Part shown: piece after piece, positions 8,963 to 18,206 of the stretch
Numbering within the stretch: the stretch's first letter is position 1
Layout: every line of letters starts with the position of its first letter
Source: Agathobacter sp.
Lineage (GTDB): Bacteria > Bacillota > Clostridia > Lachnospirales > Lachnospiraceae
Direction: 5' to 3'
DNA: 64,000 nt
Assembly (NCBI GenBank): GCA_017409825.1
Contig: JAFQRZ010000001.1
Coordinates: 1-64,000, forward strand
Notes under the pieces: generated by a model
The model's database searches: none
What the model saw: the letters and a program-made list of their open reading frames with translations, nothing else
What the model was told of the DNA's origin: nothing
Translations under genes and position numbers: made by a program

Positions 8963-9376
8963 ATGAAAAAGAGAATGAGGTACTTAATCCTGCCGATTAT
9001 TGCATTGATTTTAGAAAGCATACCTTATGGGGTGGTACTAAACTATGGGCTTCCTTCTGAGGATGGTTCGATTGCCTACTTTCGAGAAACGTATTCCTAT
9101 TTTGATTTAATGTCAATTGGATATGGAAATTTCGGCCCAATTGTTACGGCAATGCTTACTTGCTTTGCCCTGTTTTTGTTAGTGATATATTGTTTGATAG
9201 AAAAAAGACAACTCATTACGATAACAAAATATATAGTTTGTATTGCTACATTATGTTCCTGTTTCCCAATAATAATGGGAGTGAAATACTTCTCATTAGT
9301 AGGAATCATGATTAGTATCACTTTGGCAGCAGAGACATGGATTTTAATACGATATCGGACAATGGAAGAGAAATAG
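8963..9376 (+). CDS. small membrane protein of unknown function
   Basis: I do not recognise this 137-residue protein. It starts with a basic segment (MKKRMR). It has about four hydrophobic helices, near residues 6-24, 58-80, 88-108 and 112-130, with a soluble loop between the first two that is rich in acidic and aromatic residues. The ribosome site AAGGGGGAG fits the ATG. The HAD phosphatase gene follows after 11 bases, so the two are probably cotranscribed. Nothing in it points to a substrate. Confidence 0.7.
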   Translation: MKKRMRYLILPIIALILESIPYGVVLNYGLPSEDGSIAYFRETYSYFDLMSIGYGNFGPIVTAMLTCFALFLLVIYCLIEKRQLITITKYIVCIATLCSCFPIIMGVKYFSLVGIMISITLAAETWILIRYRTMEEK

Positions 9377-9387
9377 AGAGGTAAGAT

Positions 9388-10086
9388 ATGATTCGAGTAA
9401 TTTTATGGGATATTGACAATACACTTTTAAGCTTTAGTAAGGCAGAGGTAGCTGCTCTTAGTCAAGAGTTTAAAGAGTTTGGCTTAGGCGAGTTTACCGA
9501 GGAATTGTTAAAAGAATACATGGTTATCAATAGAAGACGTTGGCAGGCATTGGAACGTGGCGAGATGACCAAACCAGAGGTGACAGTAGGACGTTTTGTG
9601 GAATTCTTTGGATTGCATGGAATCGATACGTGTATTGCAGGTGCTTTCGATCGAAGATACCAGGAGCTTTTAGGCGAAATGATTTATTTCAATGATGATG
9701 CTTATGAGATTATCAAGGATTTTAAGGGCAAGGTGTTGCAGTGTGCAGCTTCCAATGGAACCAAAATAGCACAGACAGGAAAGTTGAAAAACTCAGGTTT
9801 GGGTGAATTGTTTGACCTCGTATTTATTTCGGAAGATGTCGGTGCAGAAAAGCCAGCAAAAGAATTTTTTGATAGGGCATTTGCAGATGTACGAGCTCAG
9901 ATTGGAGAAGTCGCATTAGATGAGATTCTGATGATAGGAGATTCATTAACCAGCGATATCAAAGGTGCGAATAATGCAGGCATCAAGGCTTGCTGGTATA
10001 ATCCAAAGGGTGTGCCATGTGACAAGGATGTGCAGATTGATTATGAAATCAGGGATTTGCATGAGATTTATGAGATTTTAGGGTGA
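9388..10086 (+). CDS. HAD-family phosphatase, YjjG-like
   Basis: A haloacid-dehalogenase hydrolase of 232 residues. Motif I is DIDNTLL (residues 8-14, nucleophile Asp8 and Asp10), followed by a helical cap. Motif II is the serine of AASNGT, motif III the lysine of EKPAKEFF, and motif IV is MIGDSLTSDIKGANNAG. The DIDNTLL motif, cap length and C-terminal GDSLTSD pattern resemble the YjjG pyrimidine 5'-nucleotidase group, which removes phosphate from nucleotides including non-canonical ones. The substrate is inference. It lies in a run of small genes with 11 bases before it and 33 after. Confidence 0.85.
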   Translation: MIRVILWDIDNTLLSFSKAEVAALSQEFKEFGLGEFTEELLKEYMVINRRRWQALERGEMTKPEVTVGRFVEFFGLHGIDTCIAGAFDRRYQELLGEMIYFNDDAYEIIKDFKGKVLQCAASNGTKIAQTGKLKNSGLGELFDLVFISEDVGAEKPAKEFFDRAFADVRAQIGEVALDEILMIGDSLTSDIKGANNAGIKACWYNPKGVPCDKDVQIDYEIRDLHEIYEILG

Positions 10087-10119
10087 TTAGATAGCTTGTA
10101 AACGAGGAAAAGCGCGAAT

Positions 10120-11268
10120 ATGAATAGTGATAAAGCAAAAAAGAAGAATAATATAGGTCAAAAGATATCTGGAATCATCATACTTGCAGCGGCAGGGGTA
10201 TGTGGTGGCTTAGCCGGATTGCTATTGGCTCGTGCAGAGGAGCAAGGGTTAGATTTTTGGGTAGGAATGCTGGCGATGGTGCTTGCGGTTTATGGTGCCA
10301 TGCTGATACAGACAATCGTACATGAGGCAGGACATTTGGTGTTTGGTCTTGTGTCCGGATACGAGTTTTCGTCCTTCCGAATTGGAAGTCTGATGCTTAT
10401 AAAAGAAAATGGGAAAATGAAACTACGTAAGTTTTCGATTGCAGGTACAGCAGGACAATGCTTGATGTCTCCGCCGGATTTGGTAGACGGAAAGATGCCG
10501 GTTGTTTTGTATAATATGGGTGGCTGTATTTATAATTTGATTTTTTCCACTTTGTCTGGTGTGGCAGCATATATTAGACGAGAAGATCCAATTGAGTTCA
10601 TCGTTTATGTTGCAGTTGCAGTAATAGGTGTGGCACTTGCACTTACCAATGGAATTCCGATGATGGTAGGGCCTATCAGCAATGACGGACACAATGCACT
10701 TTCACTTGGGAAAAATCCGATAGCAATGCGAGCCTTTTGGTTACAGCTTAAGATAAACAATGAGCAGTCTAAGGGAACACGTTTAAAAACGATGCCAGAG
10801 AGTTGGTTTGCAGAGCCTGCGGATGCGGATATGGACAATGGCCTAGTTGCGGCACTGGCAGTCTTTCGTGCGAGTTGGCTCATAGATCAGCTTCGATTAG
10901 AAGAAGCCGCAGAATATATAAAAAATCTTCTAAGCAAAGAAACCGGGCTCGTAGGATTACATAGAAGTCTTTTAATCTGTGAGAGAATTTATTGTGAATT
11001 GGTAGCCAACAAAAATGTGAGTGAGGCTATCTATTTGCATAATAAGGAATATGAAAAATTCGTTCAGTCCATGAAGGATACGCCAAGTGTGATTCGCTCG
11101 GAGTATGCGTATGCAGTACTTGCAGAGAAAGATGAGAAGAAAGCAGAAAAGCTTTTAGCGAGATTTGAAAAAGTGACGAAGACGTATCCATATCCACAAG
11201 AAATTGAGGCAGAAAGAGAGCTTATTGAGCTCGTGAAGAGAGAAATATATGAAATCAATTACAATTAG
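10120..11268 (+). CDS. site-2-protease (M50)-like membrane protein
   Basis: A 382-residue protein whose N-terminal half is a membrane domain of about four helices. The zinc-protease motif HEAGH lies at residues 68-72, in the segment IVHEAGHLVFGLVSGY. This places it with M50 site-2 proteases, which cut within membranes, although the usual second-half metal ligand motif (NxxPxxxLDG) is not obvious; GIPMMVGPISNDGHN may take its place. The C-terminal 160 residues are soluble, helical and charged, resembling TPR-like repeats. Its end overlaps the acetyltransferase gene by 20 bases. It may be an active peptidase or a non-proteolytic relative. Confidence 0.75.
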   Translation: MNSDKAKKKNNIGQKISGIIILAAAGVCGGLAGLLLARAEEQGLDFWVGMLAMVLAVYGAMLIQTIVHEAGHLVFGLVSGYEFSSFRIGSLMLIKENGKMKLRKFSIAGTAGQCLMSPPDLVDGKMPVVLYNMGGCIYNLIFSTLSGVAAYIRREDPIEFIVYVAVAVIGVALALTNGIPMMVGPISNDGHNALSLGKNPIAMRAFWLQLKINNEQSKGTRLKTMPESWFAEPADADMDNGLVAALAVFRASWLIDQLRLEEAAEYIKNLLSKETGLVGLHRSLLICERIYCELVANKNVSEAIYLHNKEYEKFVQSMKDTPSVIRSEYAYAVLAEKDEKKAEKLLARFEKVTKTYPYPQEIEAERELIELVKREIYEINYN

Positions 11269-11776
11269 ACTAGCCGTGGTATCCGATGCACCAGCGATTT
11301 TGGATATCTATGGCTATTATGTAGCCAATACTGCCATCAGCATGGAATACGAAGTTCCTACTTTGGCAGAATTTGAAAAAAGAATAGAAGGTACTCTGGA
11401 ACACTATCCATATTTGGTAGCGGAACAGGATGGGAAAATTATAGGTTATGCCTATGCTGGAAAATTCCACCCAAGAGCAGCCTTTTATCGCAGTGCGGAA
11501 GTAAGCATTTATATTCACAAGGATGCACAAAAGTGTGGTTTGGGACGCAGACTGTATGAAGAAATCGAAGCAAGACTGGCAGAGCAGGGCATTTTAAATG
11601 TTTACGCAAGTATTGCCTACACCGATGTAGAAGACGAATATCTTACAAATAATAGTGCACAGTTTCATGAACATATAGGATATCGTAAGGTTGCACAATT
11701 TAATGATTGTTGTACGAAGTTTGGACGTTGGTATCATTTGATATGGATGGAGAAATTCCTAGGAGAGCATGAATAA
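11249..11776 (+). CDS. GNAT acetyltransferase, phosphinothricin acetyltransferase-like
   Basis: A 175-residue N-acetyltransferase of the GNAT fold. It has the typical N-terminal IRLAVVSDAPAILDIYGYYV, the acceptor-site strand YLVAEQDGKIIGYAYAGKF, the acetyl-CoA loop with the Q/RxxGxG/A-like KCGLGRRLY, and a C-terminal FHEHIGYRKVAQF. This layout matches the phosphinothricin/methionine sulfoximine acetyltransferase group, which detoxifies glutamate analogues. There is an odd insert (YTDVEDEYLTNNS) where the family usually has the short stretch before the N..S..FHE motif. The start overlaps the previous gene by 20 bases, suggesting translational coupling. Confidence 0.85.
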   Translation: MKSITIRLAVVSDAPAILDIYGYYVANTAISMEYEVPTLAEFEKRIEGTLEHYPYLVAEQDGKIIGYAYAGKFHPRAAFYRSAEVSIYIHKDAQKCGLGRRLYEEIEARLAEQGILNVYASIAYTDVEDEYLTNNSAQFHEHIGYRKVAQFNDCCTKFGRWYHLIWMEKFLGEHE

Positions 11777-11787
11777 TTAAAAAAATG

Positions 11788-11816
11788 TTGACGATTCAAT
11801 TGGAAGAGATTAAAAT
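11788..11816 (+). promoter_or_regulatory. promoter of the 187-residue membrane protein gene
   Basis: TTGACG at 11788-11793 and TAAAAT at 11811-11816 with a 17-base spacer, 37 bases before the start codon. Confidence 0.6.
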
Positions 11817-11852
11817 GTTAAACGCACAAAAGACAAAAAGGAGATAACAGTT

Positions 11853-12416
11853 ATGCAGAGAAAATCAACTCTTGGAATTCCTTATGGAGTTCTTGCAGCA
11901 GCTATGTACATTTTATGTTTATACAGCGGTGCATTAGCAACATTATTAGTAGCAGGATATGTGTTACTTAAAGAAAAAGATGAGTGGATGAAAACACAGG
12001 CAGTTAAAGTAGTTTTACTTATGCTTGTATTTGCTGTATGTGCATTTGTAATCGATTTAATTCCAGATGCAATCAGCGTAGTATCCTCATTCCTTGCTAT
12101 TTTTGGTGGTAGCCTTTCTATCCCATTTGTATCAAGCATTACACGTTTCTTATCTGTTGCACTCAGCTTCTTAAAAACACTTATTTTCTTAGGATTAGCT
12201 TATAAGAGCTTAAGCGAAAAAACAATCAAAGTTCCTTTCGTAGACAGTATCGTAAGCAAGGTTGCATCAGGTGAAGCAACTGAATTAAAAGATTTAAGCA
12301 ATGACTTCAAAGAAGATTTAGGTGCTGTAAAAGAAACTCTTGGCAAAGCAAAAGAAGATATTGTTAATGCAGTAGACAAAGCAAGCAATAAGGCAGACGA
12401 AACAACAGAAAAATAA
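11853..12416 (+). CDS. membrane protein with charged helical tail, unknown function
   Basis: I do not recognise a named family. The 187-residue product has about four hydrophobic segments in its first ~120 residues (near 9-37, 50-70, 73-95 and 98-120). A soluble tail follows, with repeated Lys/Glu/Asp/Ala heptads (residues ~135-187) that look like an amphipathic helix or coiled coil. AAAAGGAGAT precedes the ATG. It has its own promoter and a strong terminator, so it is monocistronic. Codon use resembles the well-expressed genes around it, such as ppdK, suggesting an abundant protein. Confidence 0.7.
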   Translation: MQRKSTLGIPYGVLAAAMYILCLYSGALATLLVAGYVLLKEKDEWMKTQAVKVVLLMLVFAVCAFVIDLIPDAISVVSSFLAIFGGSLSIPFVSSITRFLSVALSFLKTLIFLGLAYKSLSEKTIKVPFVDSIVSKVASGEATELKDLSNDFKEDLGAVKETLGKAKEDIVNAVDKASNKADETTEK

Positions 12417-12430
12417 GAGTAAGACAGTAA

Positions 12431-12457
12431 AAGGAGTTCCGAAGGAACTCCTTTTTT
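12431..12457 (+). terminator. terminator after the 187-residue membrane protein gene
   Basis: AAGGAGTTCC-GAA-GGAACTCCTT, a perfect 10-bp stem running into TTTT. Confidence 0.9.
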
Positions 12458-12471
12458 ATTGTGTAAAAAAC

Positions 12472-12500
12472 TTGGCGAATTTGCTGAAATAGGGTATAAT
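12472..12500 (+). promoter_or_regulatory. promoter of the M16 peptidase-era operon
   Basis: TTGGCG at 12472-12477 and a perfect TATAAT at 12495-12500 are spaced by 17 bases. Its position shows that the in-frame ATG at 12459 lies before the transcription start, so translation must begin at 12531. Confidence 0.7.
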
Positions 12501-12530
12501 ATTATTATCTATGCACATGGAGGAATATGG

Positions 12531-15452
12531 ATGCAGTTTTCAAATTTGCAAAGCTATGAATTAATAAAAGAGAAACAGTTAAAGGACATAAATTCGGAAG
12601 GATATATTCTTCGTCACAAGAAGAGTGGTGCACGTATTGCGCTTATTTCGAATGACGATGATAATAAGGTGTTTTATATTGGTTTTAAGACACCTCCAAC
12701 GGATGAAACAGGTGTGCCTCACATTATTGAACACTCTGTATTGTGTGGCTCAGAAAAGTTTCCATTAAAAGATCCGTTTGTAGAATTGGTAAAGGGGTCG
12801 CTCAATACATTCTTGAATGCGATGACTTATCCAGAGAAAACCATTTATCCAGTGGCTAGCTGTAATGAACAGGATTTTAAGAATCTTATGGATGTATATA
12901 TGGATTCTGTTTTGCATCCAAATATCTTGAAGTATGAGGAAATTTTTAAGCAGGAAGGCTGGCATCATGAATTAGAGGATTTAGAGGCTCCGATTACCAT
13001 CAATGGAGTGGTGTATAACGAAATGAAGGGTGCATATTCATCGGCAGATGAGATTTTGCAGACTTTGATTTATAAGAGCCTTTTCCCAGATAATACCTAT
13101 GGTAAGGATTCGGGCGGTAATCCAGCATGTATTCCAGAGCTTACCTATGATAATTTTTTGAATTTTTATAAAAAGTATTATCATCCATCCAACTCTTACA
13201 TTTTCCTTTATGGCGATTGCGATATGCAGGAACGTTTGGAATGGCTGGATAAAGAGTATTTAAGTGCTTATGATGCGATAGAGGTGACGTCGCAGATTGA
13301 GAAACAGGCTGGATTTGATGAAGTAAAGGATATTACAGGTAAGTATCCAATTGGAAGTGAGGAATCAGAAGAAAACAATACCTACCTAGCATATAGCAAG
13401 GTGGTTTGTGATATTCATGATAAGACACTTCGACAGGCATTTGCAGTGCTCGATTATGCACTTATCAGTGCACCAGGAGCACCAGTAAGACAGGTACTTA
13501 TTGATGCAGGGATTGGTCAGGATGTATATGGTTCATTTGATGATGGTACATTGCAGACCACATTCCATGTTTGTGCAAAGAATGCGAATCCAGTCGACAA
13601 AGTGCGTTTTGTGGAAATTATCGAGAATACATTAAGAGATATTGTAGCAAAAGGTGTAAATAAGACGTCTGTACTTGCAGCAATCAATAGTGCAGAATTC
13701 CGTTTCAGAGAAGCTGACTTTGGTTCTTATCCAAAGGGGCTTTTGTATGGGATAGAATGTTTGGATACATGGCTTTTTGATGATTTGGCAGCCTTTGAGG
13801 CGATGGAAATGCTGGATGTATTCGCGTTTTTGAAAGAACAGGTAGACACGGGATATTATGAAGACTTGATTCAGAAATATCTATTGGATAATTCACACGG
13901 TGCGTTGGTTACTTTGGAACCAGAAAAAGGTTTAAACAGCAAAGTAGAAGCCGCATTAGAAGAAAAACTAGCGAATTATAAAGCAAGTCTTTCCAAAGAA
14001 GAATTAGAAAAAATAATCGAAGATACCCGACGTTTGGAAGAATATCAGGAAGAAGAAGTATCCGAAGAGGATATGGCGAAGCTTCCAATGCTGGAACGTA
14101 AGGATATGCGAAAAGAGGTTCTTCCATTTAGCAATATTGAGGAAACAATTGGGAATGTCCCAGTGGTTCGTCATGAGGTGTTTACCAATGGTATCGACTA
14201 CATCTCCTTCCTGTTTGATGCGGGGGATGTGGTGAAAGAGGATTTGCCATATTTGGGCTTCCTTCGCAGTGTGCTTGCTTTTGTAGATACAAAGAGCTAT
14301 TCTTTCTCGGAATTAAATAATATCATTAATATTCATTCGGGCGGTATTTCCAGTGGACTTACAACGTATGCCGATTCAAAAGAAGCGGGAAAATACCACA
14401 TGAAATATGAATTTAGAATTAAAATGCTGGAAGACAAGGTAGAGGATTCTTTGGCTATTTTGCAGGAGATTATCCTCACTTCCAAGGTAGAGGATGTGAA
14501 ACGTCTGGCTGAAATTGTAGCACAGACCAAATCTCGCCTCCAGTCAGTGCTCAGCAGTGCGGGACACATTGTTTCTGCAACGCGAAGCATTGCTTATTTT
14601 TCACAGTATGGTTATATTCAGGATGCGACTACAGGCATCGCTTATTATGATGAAATCTGCAAGATGGATGCAATGATGAAAGAAAATCCAACTGCAGTAG
14701 TAGAAAGACTGCGTAAAGTAATGCATCAGATTTTTGGAAGGGAAAGATTATTGGTAAGCTTTACTGCAGAACAGGCATGCTTTGACAGAGCGATTCCTGC
14801 AATCCAGAAATTTGTGGATGGACTTCCAGCAGGTGATACGGTGGTGAATGCTGAAACTTATGTAATGGGGCAGAAAAATGAAGCATTTACGGATGCATCT
14901 GCCATTCAGTATGTTTCTCGCTCAGGCAACTTCGTAAATCATGGATTTGCATATACAGGTGCGTTAAATATCCTGAAAATGATTTTAAGCTATGATTATT
15001 TATGGAATCATGTGCGTGTCAAAGGTGGAGCTTACGGCTGTAGTAGTTCTTTCCTGCGTACGGGAGATTCGTATTTTACCTCATACCGTGATCCGAATCT
15101 CGGGAAAACCAATGAAGTATATGAAAATATTCCAGAATATCTTCGTAATTTCCAGGCGGATGAGCGAGAAATGACGAAATATATCATTGGAACACTTGGA
15201 AATATGGATACGCCACTTTATCCAGAAGGAAAGGGACAGCGTGCTATTACTGCATATCTGAAGAAATTGACATTAGAAGAACTTCAGGAAGAGCGCGATG
15301 AAATTCTAAGTGCAACAGATGAAGATATTCGTAAGCTTGCAGATTTAATAGAAGCTGTGCTTTCGGATGGAAACCTCTGTGTGGTAGGAAATGAAAATAA
15401 TATTCAAAAAGAAAAAGAGCTTTTTATGAATATCAGAAGTTTAAACGAATAA
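12531..15452 (+). CDS. M16C zinc metallopeptidase, PreP/Cym1-like
   Basis: A 973-residue peptidase of the M16C (presequence protease) group, which degrades peptides inside a closed chamber formed by two homologous halves. The inverted zinc motif HxxEH is present (HIIEH, about residues 64-68), and the distal glutamate lies in GVVYNEMKGAYSS. The length matches the ~970 residues usual for bacterial PreP-like proteins. There is no signal peptide once the start is set at 12531, so it should act in the cytoplasm on free peptides. GGAGGAATATGG precedes this ATG. era follows after 15 bases and probably shares the transcript. Confidence 0.92.
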   Translation: MQFSNLQSYELIKEKQLKDINSEGYILRHKKSGARIALISNDDDNKVFYIGFKTPPTDETGVPHIIEHSVLCGSEKFPLKDPFVELVKGSLNTFLNAMTYPEKTIYPVASCNEQDFKNLMDVYMDSVLHPNILKYEEIFKQEGWHHELEDLEAPITINGVVYNEMKGAYSSADEILQTLIYKSLFPDNTYGKDSGGNPACIPELTYDNFLNFYKKYYHPSNSYIFLYGDCDMQERLEWLDKEYLSAYDAIEVTSQIEKQAGFDEVKDITGKYPIGSEESEENNTYLAYSKVVCDIHDKTLRQAFAVLDYALISAPGAPVRQVLIDAGIGQDVYGSFDDGTLQTTFHVCAKNANPVDKVRFVEIIENTLRDIVAKGVNKTSVLAAINSAEFRFREADFGSYPKGLLYGIECLDTWLFDDLAAFEAMEMLDVFAFLKEQVDTGYYEDLIQKYLLDNSHGALVTLEPEKGLNSKVEAALEEKLANYKASLSKEELEKIIEDTRRLEEYQEEEVSEEDMAKLPMLERKDMRKEVLPFSNIEETIGNVPVVRHEVFTNGIDYISFLFDAGDVVKEDLPYLGFLRSVLAFVDTKSYSFSELNNIINIHSGGISSGLTTYADSKEAGKYHMKYEFRIKMLEDKVEDSLAILQEIILTSKVEDVKRLAEIVAQTKSRLQSVLSSAGHIVSATRSIAYFSQYGYIQDATTGIAYYDEICKMDAMMKENPTAVVERLRKVMHQIFGRERLLVSFTAEQACFDRAIPAIQKFVDGLPAGDTVVNAETYVMGQKNEAFTDASAIQYVSRSGNFVNHGFAYTGALNILKMILSYDYLWNHVRVKGGAYGCSSSFLRTGDSYFTSYRDPNLGKTNEVYENIPEYLRNFQADEREMTKYIIGTLGNMDTPLYPEGKGQRAITAYLKKLTLEELQEERDEILSATDEDIRKLADLIEAVLSDGNLCVVGNENNIQKEKELFMNIRSLNE

Positions 15453-15467
15453 AGAAAAGGTGAAAAG

Positions 15468-16367
15468 ATGAACGCAAATTTTAAATCTGGTTTTGTTACC
15501 ATTATTGGTAGACCAAACGTAGGCAAATCGACACTGATGAATCGCTTGATTGGACAGAAGATTGCCATTACTTCAAATAAACCACAGACGACTCGTAATC
15601 GTATCCAGACGGTATACACCGATATGGATAAGGGGCAGATTATTTTCCTGGACACGCCGGGGATTCATAAGGCGAAAAACAAGCTGGGTGAGTACATGGT
15701 AAATGTGGCGGAAAAGACCTTGAGCGAAGTGGATGTGATTCTTTGGCTGGTAGAGCCATCCAACTTTATTGGAGCAGGCGAGCAGCACATTATCGAGCAG
15801 TTGAAGAAAGTAAATACACCGGTTATTCTGATTATCAACAAGATAGATACGGTAGAAAAAGAAAAAGTATTCGAGTATATCGATACTTACCGCAAGGTAT
15901 ACGATTTCGCAGAAATCATACCGACCTCGGCACTTCGTGGAAATAATACAGATGATATCATCGACAGTATTTTCAAGTATTTGACCTATGGTCCGCAGTA
16001 TTATGATGAGGATACCATTACGGATCAGCCAGAGCGAGCAATCTGTGCTGAGATTATTCGAGAAAAAGCCCTTCATGCGTTAAGTGATGAAATTCCACAT
16101 GGAATCGCCGTTGGAATCGACCAGATGAAGGAGCGCAAAGGAATCATAGATATTGATGCAACCATAGTTTGTGAAAGAGATTCCCACAAAGGTATCATTA
16201 TTGGAAAACAGGGTGCTATGCTAAAGAAAATCGGTACCAATGCCCGCTACGAAATGGAACGCCTTTTGGATACGAAGGTTAACTTAAAGCTTTGGGTTAA
16301 GGTGAAAAAAGACTGGCGTGACAGTGATTTCTTAATTAAAAACTTTGGGTATAGAGAAGACCAGTAA
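15468..16367 (+). CDS. era: GTPase Era
   Basis: Era is an essential GTPase that binds the 3' end of 16S rRNA and assists 30S assembly. The 299-residue protein has G1 GRPNVGKST (about residues 14-22), G2 region KPQTTRNRI, G3 DTPG, G4 NKID and G5 in PTSALRGNN. A C-terminal KH domain carries GKQGAMLKKIGTNAR. The order era, yqzL-like, recO is conserved in many Firmicutes. Confidence 0.97.
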   Translation: MNANFKSGFVTIIGRPNVGKSTLMNRLIGQKIAITSNKPQTTRNRIQTVYTDMDKGQIIFLDTPGIHKAKNKLGEYMVNVAEKTLSEVDVILWLVEPSNFIGAGEQHIIEQLKKVNTPVILIINKIDTVEKEKVFEYIDTYRKVYDFAEIIPTSALRGNNTDDIIDSIFKYLTYGPQYYDEDTITDQPERAICAEIIREKALHALSDEIPHGIAVGIDQMKERKGIIDIDATIVCERDSHKGIIIGKQGAMLKKIGTNARYEMERLLDTKVNLKLWVKVKKDWRDSDFLIKNFGYREDQ

Positions 16368-16435
16368 TTTTCCAATTTTTTTCGGGGATATTTACAGCTA
16401 CATTGCAAAACCTAAAATCATCGGAGGGAGATGCA

Positions 16436-16600
16436 ATGGAGAAATCATGGGAAAACTTTTGGACAACAGGTAAGGTAGAAGATTACCTGACCTATCGAAA
16501 TTGTGTAGACGAAGAGGATAAAAAGGAAGAGGAAAACAAGGTACATGGGACAGTCGGTGATAGTGACGGGAATGGTTCTAAATACCATGCCTATTTCTGA
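16436..16600 (+). CDS. YqzL-like small protein
   Basis: A 54-residue protein starting at an ATG behind GGAGGGAGATGCA. Its first ~22 residues (SWENFWTTGKVEDYLTYR) resemble the YqzL family. B. subtilis YqzL is a ~47-residue protein encoded between era and recO, exactly as here; its function is unknown. The acidic-basic second half (DEEDKKEEENK) is less conserved. Its last 56 bases overlap the start of recO in another frame, so the tail sequence may be dictated by recO. Identification rests on memory of the family pattern plus gene order. Confidence 0.7.
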   Translation: MEKSWENFWTTGKVEDYLTYRNCVDEEDKKEEENKVHGTVGDSDGNGSKYHAYF

Positions 16601-17291
16601 GTACGACAAAAGAATAACGATTCTAACCAAGGAAAGAGGAAAGATTACCGCCTTTGCCAGAGGTGCCAGACGTCCGAATAGTCAGCTTCTGGCGGCGACC
16701 AATCCTTTTTCTTTTGGGGAGTTCGAACTTTTCGAGGGGAAGAGCTCCTACAATGTATCCAAAGCCTCTATACATAATTATTTTCGTGAATTGACTTTGG
16801 ATGTAGATGCGGCTTATATGGGTTTTTATTTTCTTGAGTTTGCGGACTATTTTTGTCAGGAAAACAACGATGAAAAGGAAATGCTAAAGCTTTTGTACCA
16901 GTCCTTACGAGCCTTGGAAAGTCCAAGCTTTTCGAATGATTTGGTACGAGCTGTTTTTGAATTGAAGGCGATGACCATAAATGGAGAGGGACCGAGTGTG
17001 TTTTCCTGTATGCATTGCCACAAAACAGAAAATCTGGACTATTTTAGTGTGTGGCGTGGTGGGATTTTCTGTCCAGAGTGTAAGCATGGGCAAAAAACGA
17101 GACAGATACATGAATCGACTCGATATGCCATGCAGTTTATCGTTTCTTCTAAGGTGGAGAAGCTGTTTACGTTTCAGTTGTCAGAGGAAGTTTTGAAGGA
17201 ATTGAAACGGATTATGCGGGATTATTTGAATACTTATGTGAAACATTCTTTCAAATCCCTGCAAATTATTGACGAACTTATGTTGAAATAA
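16545..17291 (+). CDS. recO: DNA repair protein RecO
   Basis: RecO loads RecA onto SSB-coated single-stranded DNA with RecR. The 248-residue product has the N-terminal OB domain (VTGMVLNTMPISEYDKRITILTKERGKITAFARGARRP) and a helical middle. A zinc-finger module carries four cysteines in two CxxC pairs (CMHC at about residue 152, CPEC at about 173). The ATG at 16545 lies inside the yqzL-like gene (56-base overlap). Later starts would cut the OB domain, so this one is preferred. Confidence 0.94.
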   Translation: MGQSVIVTGMVLNTMPISEYDKRITILTKERGKITAFARGARRPNSQLLAATNPFSFGEFELFEGKSSYNVSKASIHNYFRELTLDVDAAYMGFYFLEFADYFCQENNDEKEMLKLLYQSLRALESPSFSNDLVRAVFELKAMTINGEGPSVFSCMHCHKTENLDYFSVWRGGIFCPECKHGQKTRQIHESTRYAMQFIVSSKVEKLFTFQLSEEVLKELKRIMRDYLNTYVKHSFKSLQIIDELMLK

Positions 17292-17311
17292 AAAAATGAA
17301 ACGTGTATAAT
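17283..17311 (+). promoter_or_regulatory. promoter downstream of recO
   Basis: TTGAAA at 17283-17288 (overlapping the end of recO) and a perfect TATAAT at 17306-17311 with a 17-base spacer. It should drive the anchored protein gene and glyQS. Confidence 0.65.
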
Positions 17312-17342
17312 AGATGCGATTATAAATTATTTTGGAGGCAGT

Positions 17343-18182
17343 ATGAAAAACGAATCAACAGAAACAACGAAAAGTGCTTCAAAAGGTGAACAGCAGAAAA
17401 AGAAACTTATCATTACAGGATGTTTAGCAATCATTTGCTTGATTTTAGTTATTATTTTGGCAGTGTTTGTTTTGGGCAGCTGTGGTGTAGATTATGCAGA
17501 AACAGATACAAATACCGTATACGTTTTAAAGGATGGGAAAATTGTATCGACAGATATAGAAGCTTTTGATGAAAAGACATATAATGTTGAGAAATTGAAA
17601 AATTACTTGGCGAGCGTAGTTGATGCATATAATAAAGGAAGTGAAGAACCAGTGCTGGTGCAGAAAGAACTTACGGTAGAAGAGGACGTGGCGACACTGA
17701 TTTTAGAATATGCAAATGCGGATGTTTATGAAAAAGTAAATGGTGTGGAACTTTTTACTGGAACAATCGCAGAAGCTCAGAAGGCTGGTTATACATTTGA
17801 TGATAGTTATGCCAAGATGAAAGATGGAAAAGCAATTACTGCTACAGCAGATGATTTCATCAAAGGAGAAGACTATAAGGTAATCATTATCAAATCAAAT
17901 GTCAAAGTAGTGGTTCCAGGGGAAGTTTGCTTCGTTTCTACTCAGAATGTTGCTAAGGTAGGGGACGATTATGTTCTCATCAAAGATGGCAGTCAGTTGC
18001 TGGCAGAAGAGGAAGAGGAAATCAATACCGAGTTTGGTACAGAAGCAGAAGGCTCTGATGGTTCTGTTAGTGAAGACGAATTAGAGAGTGGAGAAGGCGA
18101 TATCATCTTTGATTTCGGGGATGAATCAAATGAAGAAGAAAGTCAGTATAGCGAAGTGCTTACATATATTATTTATAAATAA
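17343..18182 (+). CDS. membrane-anchored extracytoplasmic protein, unknown function
   Basis: A 279-residue protein with no family I can name. Residues 1-22 are polar and basic and 23-46 form one hydrophobic helix. The helix ends in LGSCG, which could act as a lipobox but sits unusually far from the N-terminus. The rest is extracellular: an alpha/beta region with many Val and Lys, then a very acidic tail (residues ~220-270) of Glu, Asp, Ser and Gly. TTTGGAGGCAGT precedes the ATG. It lies 24 bases before glyQS and likely shares its promoter. Without more evidence it is an anchored hypothetical protein. Confidence 0.7.
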   Translation: MKNESTETTKSASKGEQQKKKLIITGCLAIICLILVIILAVFVLGSCGVDYAETDTNTVYVLKDGKIVSTDIEAFDEKTYNVEKLKNYLASVVDAYNKGSEEPVLVQKELTVEEDVATLILEYANADVYEKVNGVELFTGTIAEAQKAGYTFDDSYAKMKDGKAITATADDFIKGEDYKVIIIKSNVKVVVPGEVCFVSTQNVAKVGDDYVLIKDGSQLLAEEEEEINTEFGTEAEGSDGSVSEDELESGEGDIIFDFGDESNEEESQYSEVLTYIIYK

Positions 18183-18206
18183 ACGAAAGTAGAGGAATTT
18201 TAAATT

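Noticed and set aside
12459..12530. Upstream start of the M16 peptidase giving an apparent signal peptide
   Set aside because: The promoter at 12472-12500 lies after that ATG, and GGAGGAATATGG supports 12531.
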